A DNA stretch of 64,000 bases, from positions 137,158,308 to 137,222,307 of the forward strand of contig NC_135717.1 of the NCBI RefSeq assembly GCF_964656455.1. The letters are read 5' to 3'. The notes under the pieces are model-generated. The model searched no databases and was not told the origin of the DNA. It saw only the letters and a list, made by a program, of their open reading frames with translations. A program made the position numbers and the translations under genes. The stretch comes from Halichoerus grypus. Taxonomy: Eukaryota > Chordata > Mammalia > Carnivora > Phocidae. This document shows, in pieces, positions 1-11,520 of this stretch (the first letter of the stretch is position 1; each line of letters begins with the position of its first letter).

Positions 1-2133
1 CTGGAAGTCCTGGACACAATAATCAGATAAGAAAAAGAAATAAAATGCATCCAAATAGGTAAGGAAAAAATAAAAAATTAAAACTTTCACTATTTGTAGA
101 TAACATGACACTATATATAGAAAACCCTAAACTCCACCAAAAAACTACTAGAACTGATAAATGAATTCAGTAAGGTTGCAGGATACAAAATCAATGCACA
201 GAAATCCATTGCATTTCTATACACTAATAATGAAGTAGCAGAAAGAGAAATTAACATTTACAACAATCCTATTTACAGTTGCACCAAAAATAATAAGGGG
301 CACCTGGGTGGCTCAGTTGGTTAAGCATCCGACTCTTGATCTCAGCTCCAGACTTGTTCTCAGGGTCGTGTGTTCAACCCCGTGTTGAGCTTAAAGATAA
401 TATAATAATAATAAAAATATCCAGGAACTCAACCAAAGAGTTAAAAGACTATAAAACATTGATGAAAGAAACTGAAGACAATACAAAGAAATGGAAAGAT
501 ACTCCATTTCATGGATTGGAAGAACAAATATTGCTAAATGTCTATACTACCCAAATCAATCTACAGATTTGATATAGTCACTATCAAAATACCAACAGCA
601 TTTTTTACAGAACTAGAACAAATAACCCTAAAGTTTGTACATAATGACAAAAGACCTCAAATAGCCAAAGCAATCTTGAAAAAGAAGAACAAAACTGGAA
701 GTATCACAATCCCAGATTTTAAGATCTACTACAAAGCTATAGCAATCAAAACAGTATGGTACTGGCACAAAAAGACACATAGGTCAGTAGAACAGAATAG
801 GGAGCCCCAAAATAGACAAAGAAGCAAGAATATGCAATGGGAAAAAGACAGTATCTTCAATAAATGGTGTTGGAAAAACTGAACAGCTATATGTAAATGA
901 ATGAAACTGGACCACTTTCTTACACCATATACAAAAATAAACTCAAAATTGATTAAAGACCTAAATGTGAGACCTGAAACCATAAAATCGTAGAAGGGAG
1001 CACAGGCAGTACTTTTTCTGACATCGACCATAGCAACATTTTTCTAGATATGTCTCCTAAGCCAAAAGAAACAAAAGAAAAATAAACTATTGGGACTGTA
1101 TCAGAATAAAAAGCTTCAGCACAGTCAAGGAAACAATCAACAAAACTAAAAGACAACCTATTGAATGGGAGAAGATATTTGCAAATGATATATCTAATAA
1201 AGGGTTAGTATCCAAAATGTATAAAGAACTGATACAACTCAACACACACAAAAAAACAAATAATCCAATTAAAAATGGGTCAAAGACAGGAACAGACATT
1301 TCTCCAAAGAAGACATACATGTGGCCAACAGATACATGAAAAGATGCTCAACATCACTTATCACCAGGGAAATGCAAAACAAAACCACAATGAGATTATT
1401 ACCTCACACTTGTCAGAATAGCTAAAATCAAAAACTCACGAAACAACCAGTGTTGGTTAGGATGTGGAGAAAAAGGAACCCTCATGTGCTATTGGGGGGA
1501 ATGTAAACTGGTATAGTCACTGGAAAAACATATGGAGGTTCCTCAAAAACTTAAAAATAGAATTACCATATGATCCAGTAATTCCAATACTGGGTATTTT
1601 ACCCAAAGAATATGTAAACACTAATTTGAAAAGACATATGCACCCCTATGTTTACTGCAGCTTTATTTACAATAGCCAAATTATGGAAGCAACCCAAGTG
1701 TCCATCAATTCATGAATGGATAAAGAAGTGGTATGTATATACAATGGAATATTACTCAGCCATAAAAAATAATGAAATCTTGCCATTTGCAACAACAAGG
1801 ATGGATCTAGAGAGTATAATGCTAAGTGAAATAAGTCAGAGAAAGACAAATATCATATGATTTCACTCATATGTGGACTCTAAGAAACAAAACAAACAAA
1901 TTAACAAAGAGACAAATAAAAAAATGGATAGTTAACTATAGAGAACAAACTGATGGGTTACCAGAGGGGAGGTAGTTGGAGGAATCAGTGAAATAGGTGA
2001 CAGAGATTAAAGAGTATACTTATTATGATAAACACTGAGTAATGTATAGAATTACTGAATCACTATACTGTACACCTGAAGCTAATATAACACTATATGT
2101 TAACTATACTGGAATTTAAATAAACAAAGAAAC
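1..2133 (+). mobile_element. L1 retrotransposon, ORF2 3' half and 3' UTR, decayed
   Basis: The + strand reads as the C-terminal half of L1 ORF2 in broken frames: a segment at 538-882 (ending near 'FNKWCWKN'), one at 1464-1715 with 'IELPYDPVIPILGI', and one at 1648-1860 with 'FTIAKLWKQPKCPS' and 'IYTMEYYSAIKN'. These are hallmark L1 ORF2 C-terminal motifs. A 3' UTR-like stretch follows 1860 and ends in an A-rich tail near 2130. A SINE interrupts it at 298-413. Several stops and frameshifts make it inactive. It lies in an intron of GLIPR1L1, or upstream of the visible exons, in sense orientation. Confidence 0.9.
298..413 (+). mobile_element. SINEC (tRNA-derived carnivore SINE), short copy inside L1
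   Basis: The head reads 'ggggcacctgggtggctcag' and the copy ends in an AATAATAAT-rich tail. Similar AATAAT sequence on both sides fits an insertion into the older L1. The CT-rich body is missing. Confidence 0.85.
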
Positions 2134-2290
2134 ACACAGAAATAGATTAAAAGTACAAGAATGGAAAAAGGTTTACTATGCTAACATTAGTCAAAAGAAA
2201 GCAGCAGGGTCTAATAACAAATAATGTGGATTTTAGAGCAAAGAATAATACTAGAGCTAAAGAAAGTCATTTCAAAATGACAGTGAGGTT

Positions 2291-2500
2291 GGGGTGTCTG
2301 AGTGGCTCAGTCAGTTAAACCTCTGACTCTTGATTTTGGCTTAGGTCATGATCTCAGAGTTGTGAGACAGAGACCTGCAGCAGGTTCTACACTGAGTGTG
2401 GAACCTGCTTAAAATTCTCTCTCTCTGCCCCTCCTCCACTACTCACACATGGCAGTCTCATGTGTGCGCTCTCTCTCTTTCAAAAAAAAAAAAAAAAAAA
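2291..2500 (+). mobile_element. SINEC, diverged copy
   Basis: The head is 'ggggtgtctgagtggctcag', followed by the B-box-like region, a CT-rich body and an A18 tail at 2483-2500. Divergence from the younger copies suggests an older subtype. Confidence 0.88.
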
Positions 2501-2942
2501 TGAAAGTGGGGTTAATCAATCAAGAGGCAACTTGGTGAAATGGAAAAATTCCTCCAAGGACACAAATTGCAAAGGATAAATGAAATGAAGGAAAACCACA
2601 GAGCAATATCTCCTGTGAATATATGTACAAAAATCCTAATCAAAATTTAGTATTTGAATCCATCAATATAGTAAAAGCCTAAGACATCTTGTCCAAATGG
2701 AGTTCATTCCAGGCATATAGAGGTGGTTTAACATTCTAAATACATCAATCAATGTATTTCACCATATTAATCAACCTAAAAATAAAGATCACATGATCAT
2801 CTCAATAGATTGAGAAAAAGCTAAGCATTCATTCCTGATATAAGCTCTCAGAAAACTGGAAATAGAAGGGAACTTCCTAAACCTAATAAAGGACAGCTGT
2901 GAAAAACCTATATGTAATATTATACCAATAGTAAAAAAAAAA

Positions 2943-3140
2943 TTTCTGTAAAGTACCAGAGAGTAAATATATTAAGCTTTGCATGCCATATATATTGTTA
3001 CCGTCATCTTTGTTTTTATTTTGTTTTAAAGAACCCATTAAAAATGTAAAAAAAAAAAGAAAAATTCTTTGCTTGCAGACAGCACAAAAATAGGCCAGAC
3101 TTGGCCTATGGGCCATACTTCGCTGACTTCTAGTCTACAG
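2943..3140 (+). mobile_element. Old DNA-transposon-like repeat fragment
   Basis: The segment runs from 'agagagtaaatatattaagctttgc' text to 'ggcctatgggccatacttcgctgac'. This resembles the mammal-wide repeat ending in 'gggccatagtttgccgacc', as I recall it. The family name is not assigned. Confidence 0.45.
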
Positions 3141-3631
3141 GTCTATATAAAAAAAGTTCAATGAAATCTGAAAATTCTTCTAAAACTAATAAGTGAACTT
3201 AGTAATTTTTCAGGACACAAGATCAATATACAAAACTTAGTTACATGTTCATATACTAGCAATAAATAATCATAAATTAAATTAAAATAATAATACCATT
3301 TATAACAGCATCAAAAAATATAAACTATCTAGGAATAAACCAGACAGAAGACATGAAAGACCTCCACACTGAAAACTACACAATATTCATGACAGAAATT
3401 AACAAAGATACAAATAATTGAAGAGATTATACCTTGTTAATGGATTAAAAGACTCAATATTGTTAAGACATAATTTTCACTGAATTGATCTATAGATTCA
3501 ATATAATCCCCAACAAAAATTCCAGATTTTTATTGTAGAAATTGACGAACTGGTCATAAAATTCATATGGAAATGAAAAGGACTTTTAATAGCCAAATCA
3601 ACTCTGAAAAAAAAATTTGAAGGGCTAACAC

Positions 3632-3823
3632 TATTTTTTTTTAAGATTTTTTTCTTTTTTTGAGAGAGAGAGAGAGAGCACGAGCTGGGAGGAGCAGCAG
3701 AGAGAGGGAGAAGCAGACTCCCTACTGAGCAGGGAGCCCAACACCGGCCTCGATCCCAGGACCCTGACATCATGACCTGAGCTGAAGGCACACACTTAAC
3801 TGACTGAGCCACCCAGGTGCCCC
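3632..3823 (-). mobile_element. SINEC, minus strand, with target duplication
   Basis: The copy is reversed: a T-rich start, a GA-rich body, then 'ctgagccacccaggtgcccc'. The flanks 'gaagggctaacacta' (before) and 'gaagggctaaacacta' (after) form a near-perfect target-site duplication inside the old L1. Confidence 0.92.
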
Positions 3824-4856
3824 AGAAGGGCTAAACACTATTGTTTTCAAGAATTATTAATGCTAGAATAATCACAACAATTGATGTAAAGTTAAACAAA
3901 TAGATCAGTGGAACAGAATGTGGAGACCAGAAATAAACTTATACATGGTGGTCCACATATGTTCAACTAATTTTCCAAAAATGAACAAAAGCAATGCAGT
4001 GGAAAAAAATATTTTTTAATAAATGATGCTGGTACTGTTTGTCATTCTAAGTAAACTTAGATCTATACAACACACAACCTATAATAATTAACTCAAAATG
4101 GATCATAAACCTAAATGTAAAACCCAAAATTGTAAAACTGTTGGAAGAAAACACAGATGAAATCTTTGTGACCTTAAAATAGCCAGATTTTTTTTAGCTA
4201 CCACAGCAAAACCATGATCCATAAAAAAACAAATTGATAAGATGGATTTCATTAAAATTTAAAATTAATGCTATTCAAAGACACTCGTAAGAGAATAAAA
4301 AGAACATGCCATGGACGGGAAGAAAGTCTTTGTAAAGCTTATCTAATAAAGGGCTTATATAGAGAATATAGGATGAACTCTCACAATTCAATATTAGAAA
4401 AACTTAAAACTCAATTTTTTTAAGTGGACAAAAGATCAATAAAGAAGACATGCAGATGGCAAATAAGCACGTGAAAAAATGCTCAACATCATTAATCATT
4501 AGGGAAACACAAATTAAAACCACCATGAATGCCACTACACAATTAGAATGGCTAAAGACTGGCCAATACAAGCCCTGACAAGGAAGTGAAGCAACTAGAA
4601 TTCTCAACACTGCTGGTAGAAATATAAAGCATTACAACAACTTTGAAAAAACTGTGTGGAAGTTACTTGAAAAGTTAAATATGCATCTACCATATGATCT
4701 ATTCATTCTTTTATCCAAGGAAATGTAGGTCCATGTAAATACTTATATATGAATGTTCAAAATGTGCATAGTAACTTTATTTGGAATACCCTTAATGTCC
4801 ATCAACAAATGAATAGATAAATTGCCGCATATTTTTTAATGGAATACTACTCATGT

Positions 4857-5369
4857 TATTAATGGTTTCCTTTGTGTACTCTAGGTAATTAACACTTTTT
4901 TAAGTCTTCCACAGATACAGAGATGGGAGAAAAGCAGGCATAATAGCTGCCAAGTCTTATTGATACATCACCAAAAGAACTAGATAAGAACTATGGTATT
5001 GAACATAAAGCATATGTTTCCACTTGCAATTTAAATTTTATTCATTCTATTTACAAAATCAAGAGATAATCATAGTGTTTACAACAAAAACTTTGTGGCT
5101 ATCAACATGCATAATTACAAGGGGTTCACATCTAATTTGTATTTTACAGAATATTTGAGAATGTAACTGCCATGTGGATTAGGGACATCTTGTAAACAGT
5201 TTTAATGGTTTCTTTTTACAAACAAAAGGAGCATAAAATTGGGACAAAAGTTGTTATTTTTCCTCTTAAATATTCATGAGTGAGTGACCAAAACAACTTG
5301 CATAAATTTGTGCACAAAATTAGAGCAATTAATAGTCATTTGGCTAATCAATTATTCTCTTTTTTACAG
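4857..5369 (+). other. GLIPR1L1 intron, no other feature seen
   Basis: AT-rich sequence with no recognisable repeat or exon. It ends in a pyrimidine tract and an AG acceptor (5368-5369) for the next exon. Confidence 0.6.
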
Positions 5370-5458
5370 AGGAAATTTTCCAAATCAGCCCCCTTACACT
5401 AAAGGAGTAGCCTGCTCTTTGTGTGCAGAAGAAGAAACTTGCAAAGAGAATCTCTGCC
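5370..5458 (+). CDS. GLIPR1L1: GLIPR1L1 internal exon (Cys-rich hinge after the CAP domain)
   Basis: This 89-nt exon lies between a 'ttttttacag' acceptor and a 'gtaagc' donor. With two bases from the missing upstream exon it reads G-G-N-F-P-N-Q-P-P-Y-T-K-G, then a Cys-rich stretch ending 'KENLC'. This matches the hinge that follows the 'CNYxPxG' end of CAP domains and resembles human GLIPR1L1 (known: 'GNF..MPPY', 'CSLC', 'NLC'). It starts in the same codon phase as the equivalent GLIPR1L2 exon at 38779, which supports paralogy. It leaves one base (C) for the next exon. GLIPR1L1 is a sperm or acrosomal CAP protein in mammals, reported as GPI-linked. The CAP-domain exons lie upstream of the window. 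Confidence 0.88.
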
Positions 5459-5672
5459 GTAAGCAAAAAGGAAAAAAAATAATCGTAACATTCTATTTGG
5501 AGAAGAGTTTCCATAAATTAATAGTATTTTAAAATTTGGATCCTCAAGTGCATAAGTAATTATTGACAATATTTGATTGCTGCTATATGATGATATAAAT
5601 CATTTGTCATAAATTATCATATTTAAACTCAGATGATCCCTCCCTTCTTCACTGATTATTTTTCTTCTCAAG

Positions 5673-5911
5673 CTAAAGGACAGAAAGGAGTAAAGTATAA
5701 CTGTGATCCAGTTTGCTACTATACTCAAAGTATCTGTTCATTGAAATTTTTCTTATTTGTATTAGTTATTATTATTAATTATCAAAATAGTGACTCATGC
5801 AGAAGTAATACATTAATCAATGTGCAAATTAATTATGATTTAAAGCTAATATGTGTCTCTTCCTTTATCAGTCTTTTGGCTCTCAGAACAAAGATTTTTT
5901 TTAAAAGATAA
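5673..5911 (+). CDS. GLIPR1L1: Candidate alternative or relic terminal exon of GLIPR1L1
   Basis: A good acceptor ('ttatttttcttctcaag') precedes an open frame that is in phase with the exon at 5370-5458: its final C plus CT gives Pro. The frame reads 'KGQKGVKYNCDPVC', then a hydrophobic run ('LKFFLFVLVIII') and about 45 further residues to TAA at 5909-5911. 'CDPVC' before a hydrophobic segment matches 'CDPLC' before the transmembrane segment of GLIPR1L2 exon 6 and 'CNPLC' in the accepted GLIPR1L1 terminal exon. I infer a duplicated terminal exon, either alternative or decayed. No AATAAA was seen just downstream, which weakens the case for use. Confidence 0.4.
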
Positions 5912-6354
5912 GTGCATAAATTCTTGATTGAAAAAGAATTTTCAGTGAAACAGTGAAGAGAGGAGATGATCTGAAAATTGTAAAAAAAAAAGAAAAGATG
6001 ATTTGGTGCCATGAAAGAAGACAGACACAAAAATAATGTATATTAAATGATTTCTTTATATAAAGTTCAAATATCAGAATATCAGGCAAAACTAATCTAC
6101 ATTTGGAGTCAGGATAGTGGTTACCTTTAGAGAGCAAAGAGGAGTTAATTAAATAGAAGAGGATACCAGAAGGACTTTCTAGACCTATGCTTTGTTTACC
6201 TACATGTGTTCACTTTGTAATAATTCATCAATCTTTCCATTTATGAGGCATACATACTCTCATATTGATATTATACTTCAGTTAAACAATGAATTAGAAG
6301 TATTGTCCCTCTAATTTTAAATTTCATTCAAAGCAGTTTAAAAAATATATCCAA
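5912..6354 (+). other. GLIPR1L1 intron, no other feature seen
   Basis: AT-rich sequence with no exon or repeat that I can name. Confidence 0.5.
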
Positions 6355-6537
6355 GGGCTCCTGGGTGGTTCAGCTGTTAAGCGTCTGCCTTCGGCTCAGG
6401 TCATGATCCCAGGGTCCTGGGATCGAGCCCTGAATCATGCTCCCTGCTCTGCCGGAAGCCCGCTTCTCCCTCTCCCACTCCCCCTGCTTGTGTTCCCTAT
6501 CTCACTGTGTCTGTCTCTGTCAAATAAAATCTTAAAA

Positions 6538-6576
<39 letters not shown>

Positions 6577-6578
6577 AT
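6355..6578 (+). mobile_element. SINEC with long (AAAT)n tail
   Basis: The head is 'gggctcctgggtggttcag', with a full CT-rich body and an AAATAAAT tail that has expanded to about 12 units (6531-6578). Confidence 0.93.
6531..6578 (+). repeat. (AAAT)n microsatellite
   Basis: About 12 AAAT units form the tail of the SINE. It is likely length-variable. Confidence 0.9.
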
Positions 6579-7059
6579 CCATTGTATATCTCCTATTTGC
6601 AAACTAATGTTTTCTAGTTAAAGGGACATAAAGATAACAATGATACACTTTTTTTTTTTTAACTTCCCCTTCCTGCCCAGTATCCAAGCCACTGTCATTT
6701 CTTGCCTGAGCTAGTAATCTCCCACCTTTCCTCCTCCAAATTGTTTTACAGAAAGAAAATCCAGGCCAAATCCTTTTCTTAAAAATTCCTCAATTGCTTC
6801 TTACTCCAATTAAAGAAAAATATGACTCTATTCCAAGGCCAGTAAGTCCAGTTATGATCAATCTGGCCCTTGCTTTTCTCCCCTACCATTTTTGTTGCTG
6901 TTGTTGTTATCCGCCCTTTGATACACTAAGCGCCATGATTACCAGCCTCAAATACTCCAACCTCTTTCTGAAATCTCCAACATTTGGATCACCTGTGGGT
7001 CTGTTTCTAGTTTCAAGATTGTTTTGTTTTCTCTTGGTTTCGGTAACATGCTCTGTTTC

Positions 7060-7520
7060 TTGGTGTGGTGAATTATCTCTAAAGATGGCCACTAATAATT
7101 CCTCCCCTCCTTTACACATAAGCCACTCCCAAAAAAGTGGACACTATTTCTCCTCCTCTTCAATGAGGCCTTGATATTGTGCCAGTTCTGGGCCTACCCT
7201 TTAGAAGAGACTTGGCAGCTTCTGCTTTTGCTCTGTTGGAAGCCCCCCAGAATTTCAATTCCACACTTACCTGCTGGAGAGGTCACATGGAGAAAGGCCT
7301 TGGAACAGGAGAGGTCATCTTTCTGTTGCAACCCTAACTGAGCTCCAGCTAAATGCAACTATGTCATTGAGTCCTGATGACACTACATAGAGCAGAGTAA
7401 TTGTCTTGTAGAGCCAGCCAATCCAGATAATTGTAAGAAATAATAATAAATTGTTATTGTTTTAAGCCATTGTTCTGGAAGTTTGTGTCACAGCAGTACA
7501 CGGCCAAAACACTTGGTGTA
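7060..7520 (+). mobile_element. Ancient LTR-type (MLT/MaLR-like) repeat
   Basis: The pattern is 'gaaataataataaattgttattgttttaagcc' near the 3' side, followed by a 'gtcacagcagtacacggccaaaac'-type end. This is typical of old mammalian MaLR-like LTRs. The family assignment is tentative. It lies in the last GLIPR1L1 intron. Confidence 0.5.
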
Positions 7521-8532
7521 TGCCTAATAAGTTTCTATTAAACATCTAACAAACCGTGTAAAACAAAAATGCAGAGTTCTACCTTTTCCTCTGCTGAACA
7601 GTTAGAGTCAAGGTTGTTTACCTTAATCCAAACACAGCTTAGTCAACACTGGGTTAGAATTTATGTAAGGCTTGGTTCACCTCTGTTTGTCTCTGCTCTA
7701 AGGGCACAGACTTCCAGGGCTTTCCACTGAGAGATTGCTGCGTTCACTGTTGCCTTTCCCTAATAGGTTCTTAATTCTAATCCGTATTATTTTAGCATTC
7801 TGAAATTACTGAAAAATCTGCTTTGTTTTCCAGAAGGTTTCAGCCTAGGATTTTAGCCTCCTGTTCCTCATAGCTTCAAAATTAAACAAATACTTTGAGT
7901 ACAAAATGGCCATCTCTTGGACTCATTCCTCCACCTTTACCTTTCACCAGGATCTTAAACTGCTCAATTCTCCAATTTTCTCCCTCTGGTCCTACAAGGC
8001 CAACAAAAGCTCCGATGGTTTCTGTTTCCCCAAAATCAGCCTCTGCCTGGGCAAAGCCCAGATTTTCAGCCCTAGATCTGGGCCCAAGATGAACAAATGG
8101 CTCCAGGGGAAAAAAAGACAGCTTTCATAACATCAGTCCATTCTCTGTGGATCTCCAGCTCTGAAATCTTGACCCTCCAGTCTTTGTTGCTTTAGCAAAT
8201 CTCTGAGGTTCTGAAACATTGTTTTGTTGTACTTTATCTGGATTTTCTAGTTTTACTTAATGAGGACTTTACTGCCATGAGTTTCTCCATCCCAAGATTC
8301 AAGCAGTTATCGACAATGGGTTTCCAAGAAAGCACTGCACAAGCTGCAAAGGCTACAATAAGTTTTGCTACCTGGCAGGAGGTGTTCTCCCAACTTGTTT
8401 CTTTTCTAAATTGTTCAGAAATCACTTGGCTCTTCCTCAACTTTTGCTCTTGCAAATTAACCTTAGGATAACCTTATCAATTCCACAGGAGACCTTGGAA
8501 TTACACTGAATTTATAAATAAATTCGGAAAGA
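7521..8532 (+). other. GLIPR1L1 intron, no feature seen
   Basis: Short open frames at 7895-8130 overlap in two frames and match nothing I recognise. No repeat was identified. Confidence 0.45.
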
Positions 8533-8544
8533 ATTAACATCTTT

Positions 8545-8747
8545 GGGGCGCCTGGGTGGCTCAGTCAGTTAAGTGTCTGCCTTTGGCTCAGGTCATGATC
8601 TCAGGGTCCTGGGATCAAGCCCCACGTTAGGCTCCCTGCTCAGCGGTGAGTCTGCTTCTCCCTCTCCTCCCTGCTCCTGCTCTCTCTCATTATCTCTGTC
8701 TCTGTCTCTTTTCTCTCTCCAATAAATAAACAAATAAATAAATAAAT
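8545..8747 (+). mobile_element. SINEC with perfect 12-bp target duplication
   Basis: A full-length copy. 'attaacatcttt' flanks it exactly at 8533-8544 and 8748-8759, so the borders are certain and the insertion is fairly recent. Confidence 0.96.
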
Positions 8748-8759
8748 ATTAACATCTTT

Positions 8760-9474
8760 GCTCTGGTATGTTCCACTTATTTAAGTCCTATGACTTTTGA
8801 TTTGTGTCTTCTCTGTTTTATGTTGATCAGTGTTTATATAAAGCCAATTTTTAGTTTTGTTGACTTCCTTTTTGAGAGATGGGAGCAGATTAATGATAGA
8901 CTTTCTCCCCTTACTTTTCTGTAAGGAAACTTTATTTTTTCCTGATAACTATTATATCTAAAGCCTAGAATTATGTTCAATACATAGTACACACTCAAAA
9001 AGTGAATAAATGAATGAAAGAAATTAAACAAATGAATTCCTAACCAACTGCAGGATCTTATTAAACAGAGGGAAAAAACTTGATGAGGGAAAGACACAGA
9101 GCAAAATTTGGAGCCAGAGCCACACCAGAAATGAATGAGATATTTAATGGAGGGCTCTGGGAACCAAAAAGTCAACATGAAGGAATTACATTCTCTTTCA
9201 GGGAATTTAAATGGGCATGGCAGAGTGTCACAAGTAAAGTCAACTACTTTATATAGTTTTGTCAATTGTAGTCTTTTTTGCCTTCAATGTGAAAGCTACT
9301 CTAGAAATACCTGTTGACATGACTTTGTTGGCAGAAGGCATCATATAGATTTTTAAGCACTGAGGGATTTGTGGAGGAAGCTTTCATTTTCTTAAGTTAA
9401 ACTAAGTTTAAAGCCAAACTAAGTTTCCTAAGTTTATTACCTTATTTAAAAAACCAGAAAGGCAAGGGAATGCC
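8760..9474 (+). other. GLIPR1L1 intron, no confident feature
   Basis: A 143-codon open frame on the minus strand (8834-9265) has no recognisable motif and is probably chance. No repeat was named. Confidence 0.45.
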
Positions 9475-9669
9475 TTTTTTTTAAAAGATTTTATTTATTT
9501 ATTTGAGAGATAGAGAATGAGAGAGAGAGTATGAGAGGGGTGAGGGGCAGAGGGAGAAGCAGACTCCCCGCCGAGCAGGGAGCCCGATGCGGGACTCGAT
9601 CCTGGGACTCCAGGATCATGACCTGAGCCAAAGACAGTCACTCAACCAACTGAGCCACCCAGGCACCCT
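9475..9669 (-). mobile_element. SINEC, minus strand
   Basis: A T-rich start and GA-rich body end in 'ctgagccacccaggcaccctc'. The flanks 'aagggaatgcctttt' and 'aagtgaatgccttta' form an imperfect target duplication. It lies about 160 bp before the GLIPR1L1 terminal exon. Confidence 0.93.
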
Positions 9670-9827
9670 CAAGTGAATGCCTTTAATTCTATAATTTTTC
9701 TGTCTACCTTAGGTAATAAAGAATGTGATAAACTGGAAAGTACATATCAAACTATTTCAATATTGATTCAATTACTTCCTCCCCTTGAAACTAAATGGAG
9801 CTTTTAACTGTTGTGTTTTATTGACAG

Positions 9828-9919
9828 AATATCCAGATTGGAATCCACAGGGGAAGACACCTCAGCAGATATCATGTAATCCATTGTGCCTAGTTCCTGT
9901 TCTTCTGAGACTATTTTAA
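9828..9919 (+). CDS. GLIPR1L1: GLIPR1L1 terminal coding exon
   Basis: After a 'ttattgacag' acceptor the exon reads AA, which joins the C left by exon 5370-5458 to give Gln. It then reads Y-P-D-W-N-P-Q-G-K-T-P-Q-Q-I-S and 'CNPLCLVPVLLRLF', ending at TAA (9917-9919). The 'PQQ' motif and the closing 'LLRxF' match the known human GLIPR1L1 C terminus. The short hydrophobic end fits removal during GPI anchoring (inference). Direct joining to 5458 keeps the frame, so no 27-nt microexon like that of GLIPR1L2 is needed. Confidence 0.9.
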
Positions 9920-9956
9920 TTATCATTCATATATAAGAAAGGTTCTCAGACATGAC

Positions 9957-9962
9957 AATAAA
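9957..9962 (+). terminator. Polyadenylation signal of GLIPR1L1
   Basis: AATAAA lies 38 nt after the stop codon, which predicts a 3' UTR of only about 60 nt. Confidence 0.7.
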
Positions 9963-9979
9963 CAAGCAGTTTATGACTA

Positions 9980-10736
9980 AACGTAACTCTCATCAGTTTA
10001 ACTCTTAAAACTTCTACACTCTTATCTGTTATCTAAATTTAATGCCTGATTTTAACAAAAGAAGGGTAACAGTAAAAAAAGAAAAAATTAAGGATTTTTT
10101 TAATGCAATTTTACATTGTATCAAGAGTCCCACTCTAATTTTCTAGATTGTCATTTTAGTTACAGTAGACTTAAAGAACATTTCAGATATTAAATATTTT
10201 CCTTATATTCCAGTGGTTTCCTTTAAGAATATCATCAACATTATTCAGAAACAAAATGTTATTGAGGAAAGTTTCAGATAGCGTGTAATGTCATTATCAA
10301 TAGTTGGGGAAATGGATAGGAACAGATTAAACTAAAAGGGAAATCAATTAAATTTTAAACCTTCGAAAGGTAAATGTATGTTCTTTTAGGAGATTTTATT
10401 TTAAAATGTGCCCTGTATAAAATAACAGGATATAAAGAGTATACCTTTTAAAACCTATACAACTGTAGTATAGTTAACAACACCTCTACAAACCAAAGAA
10501 TCAGTCAATCCTGCCATTTCTTTTGTCTGAAGATTAAAAAAAAAACAAAAAACAAACAAAAAAAACCAAAAGAAACCCAAATTATTCAATTAATTCAGTT
10601 TTAAAAATCAGTTATGTTGAATTGTTGACTTCTATGGGCTAAACTATCTAGATCTCTTTCTTCTCAACTAAAGCAACCACCAACTTCCTCCACTATAAGT
10701 ATTAAAAATCATTTTTAAATATATTTGTAAACAGAA
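9980..10736. other. Intergenic, AT-rich, no gene seen
   Basis: Contains an A/CA-rich simple stretch at 10534-10580. Otherwise I see nothing. Confidence 0.6.
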
Positions 10737-10913
10737 ATTTTTTTTGAGAGAAAGAGAGAGCAAGCAGGAGAGGAGCAGAGGGAGAGAATGTCAAGCAGAC
10801 TCCATGCTCAGTGCGGGGTCTGACGTAGGGCTTGATCTCATGACCCTGAGATCATGACCTGAGGTGAAATCAAGAGTCAGATGCTTAACTGACTGAGCCA
10901 TCCAGGCACCCCT
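10737..10913 (-). mobile_element. SINEC, minus strand
   Basis: The GA-rich body is followed by 'ctgagccatccaggcacccc'. The T-tail is short and the copy is moderately diverged. Confidence 0.9.
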
Positions 10914-11039
10914 AAATGTATTTTTAACATGACTGAGAGTTGTTTTGTTTATACTGCCATATACCTAAGAATTTCCACATAGCTGGAGGATTGTTGCTAT
11001 TCTTTAAAAAAAAGCCAAATTATTTTATATTTCAGATCT

Positions 11040-11520
11040 GTTTGTATTAGTCAAGGTTCTCCAGAAAAACAGAACCAACAGAGAGAGAGAGAGACAGAGA
11101 CAAAGAGGAGAGGTTTTATAGAATTGGCTTACACAACTGTAAGTTAGCAAGTCCGGAATCTGTAGGGCAAGCTGGCAGGGTGGAGATTCCAGTAAGAGTT
11201 GCTGTTGCAGTCTTGCATCTGAAGTCTTGGAAATCAGGCAGAATTTCTATGTTGCAATCTGAAAGCAGAATTCTTTCTTCAGGAAATCTGTCTTTGCTCT
11301 AAATGCCTTCAACTAATTGGATGCAGCCCACCCTCATATGGAGGGTAATCTGTTTTACTTAAAGTCAACTGATTGTGGAGTTAATCATATCTAAAACATA
11401 CCTTTACAGCAATAGCTAGATTAGTGTTTCACCAAACACTTGCCACCATAGTCTAGCCACACTGACACATAGAGAGTCACCACAGTCCAGCCATACTGAC
11501 ACATAAAATTAACTATCACA
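11040..11520 (+). mobile_element. Ancient mammalian interspersed repeat
   Basis: It starts 'attagtcaaggttctccag' and ends 'cacataaaattaactatcac'. Its middle ('ccttcaactaattggatgc', 'ggagggtaatctg') belongs to a widespread mammalian repeat that I recall but cannot name with certainty. 'ccacactgacacata' and 'ccatactgacacata' near the end are a short duplication (11457-11503). Confidence 0.6.

Larger units (their letters stand above)
2560..4856 (+). mobile_element. Second decayed L1, ORF2 region
   Basis: Nucleotide text typical of L1 ORF2 runs through here in the sense direction: reverse-transcriptase-region sequence near 2690-2880, 'ctaggaataaaccagacag' near 3330, and the 'ggaatactactca' end near 4840. 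Reading frames are broken throughout. Another repeat (2943-3140) and a SINE (3632-3823) interrupt it. It is more diverged than the L1 at 1-2133. Confidence 0.78.

Noticed and set aside
1..5369. CAP-domain exons of GLIPR1L1 within the window
   Set aside because: No 'GENIW', 'HN' or 'CNY' type exon was found. The stretch is L1, SINE and intron sequence, so these exons lie upstream.
8834..9265. 143-codon minus-strand open frame
   Set aside because: No domain motif, biased to AT-rich codons, inside an intron of GLIPR1L1.
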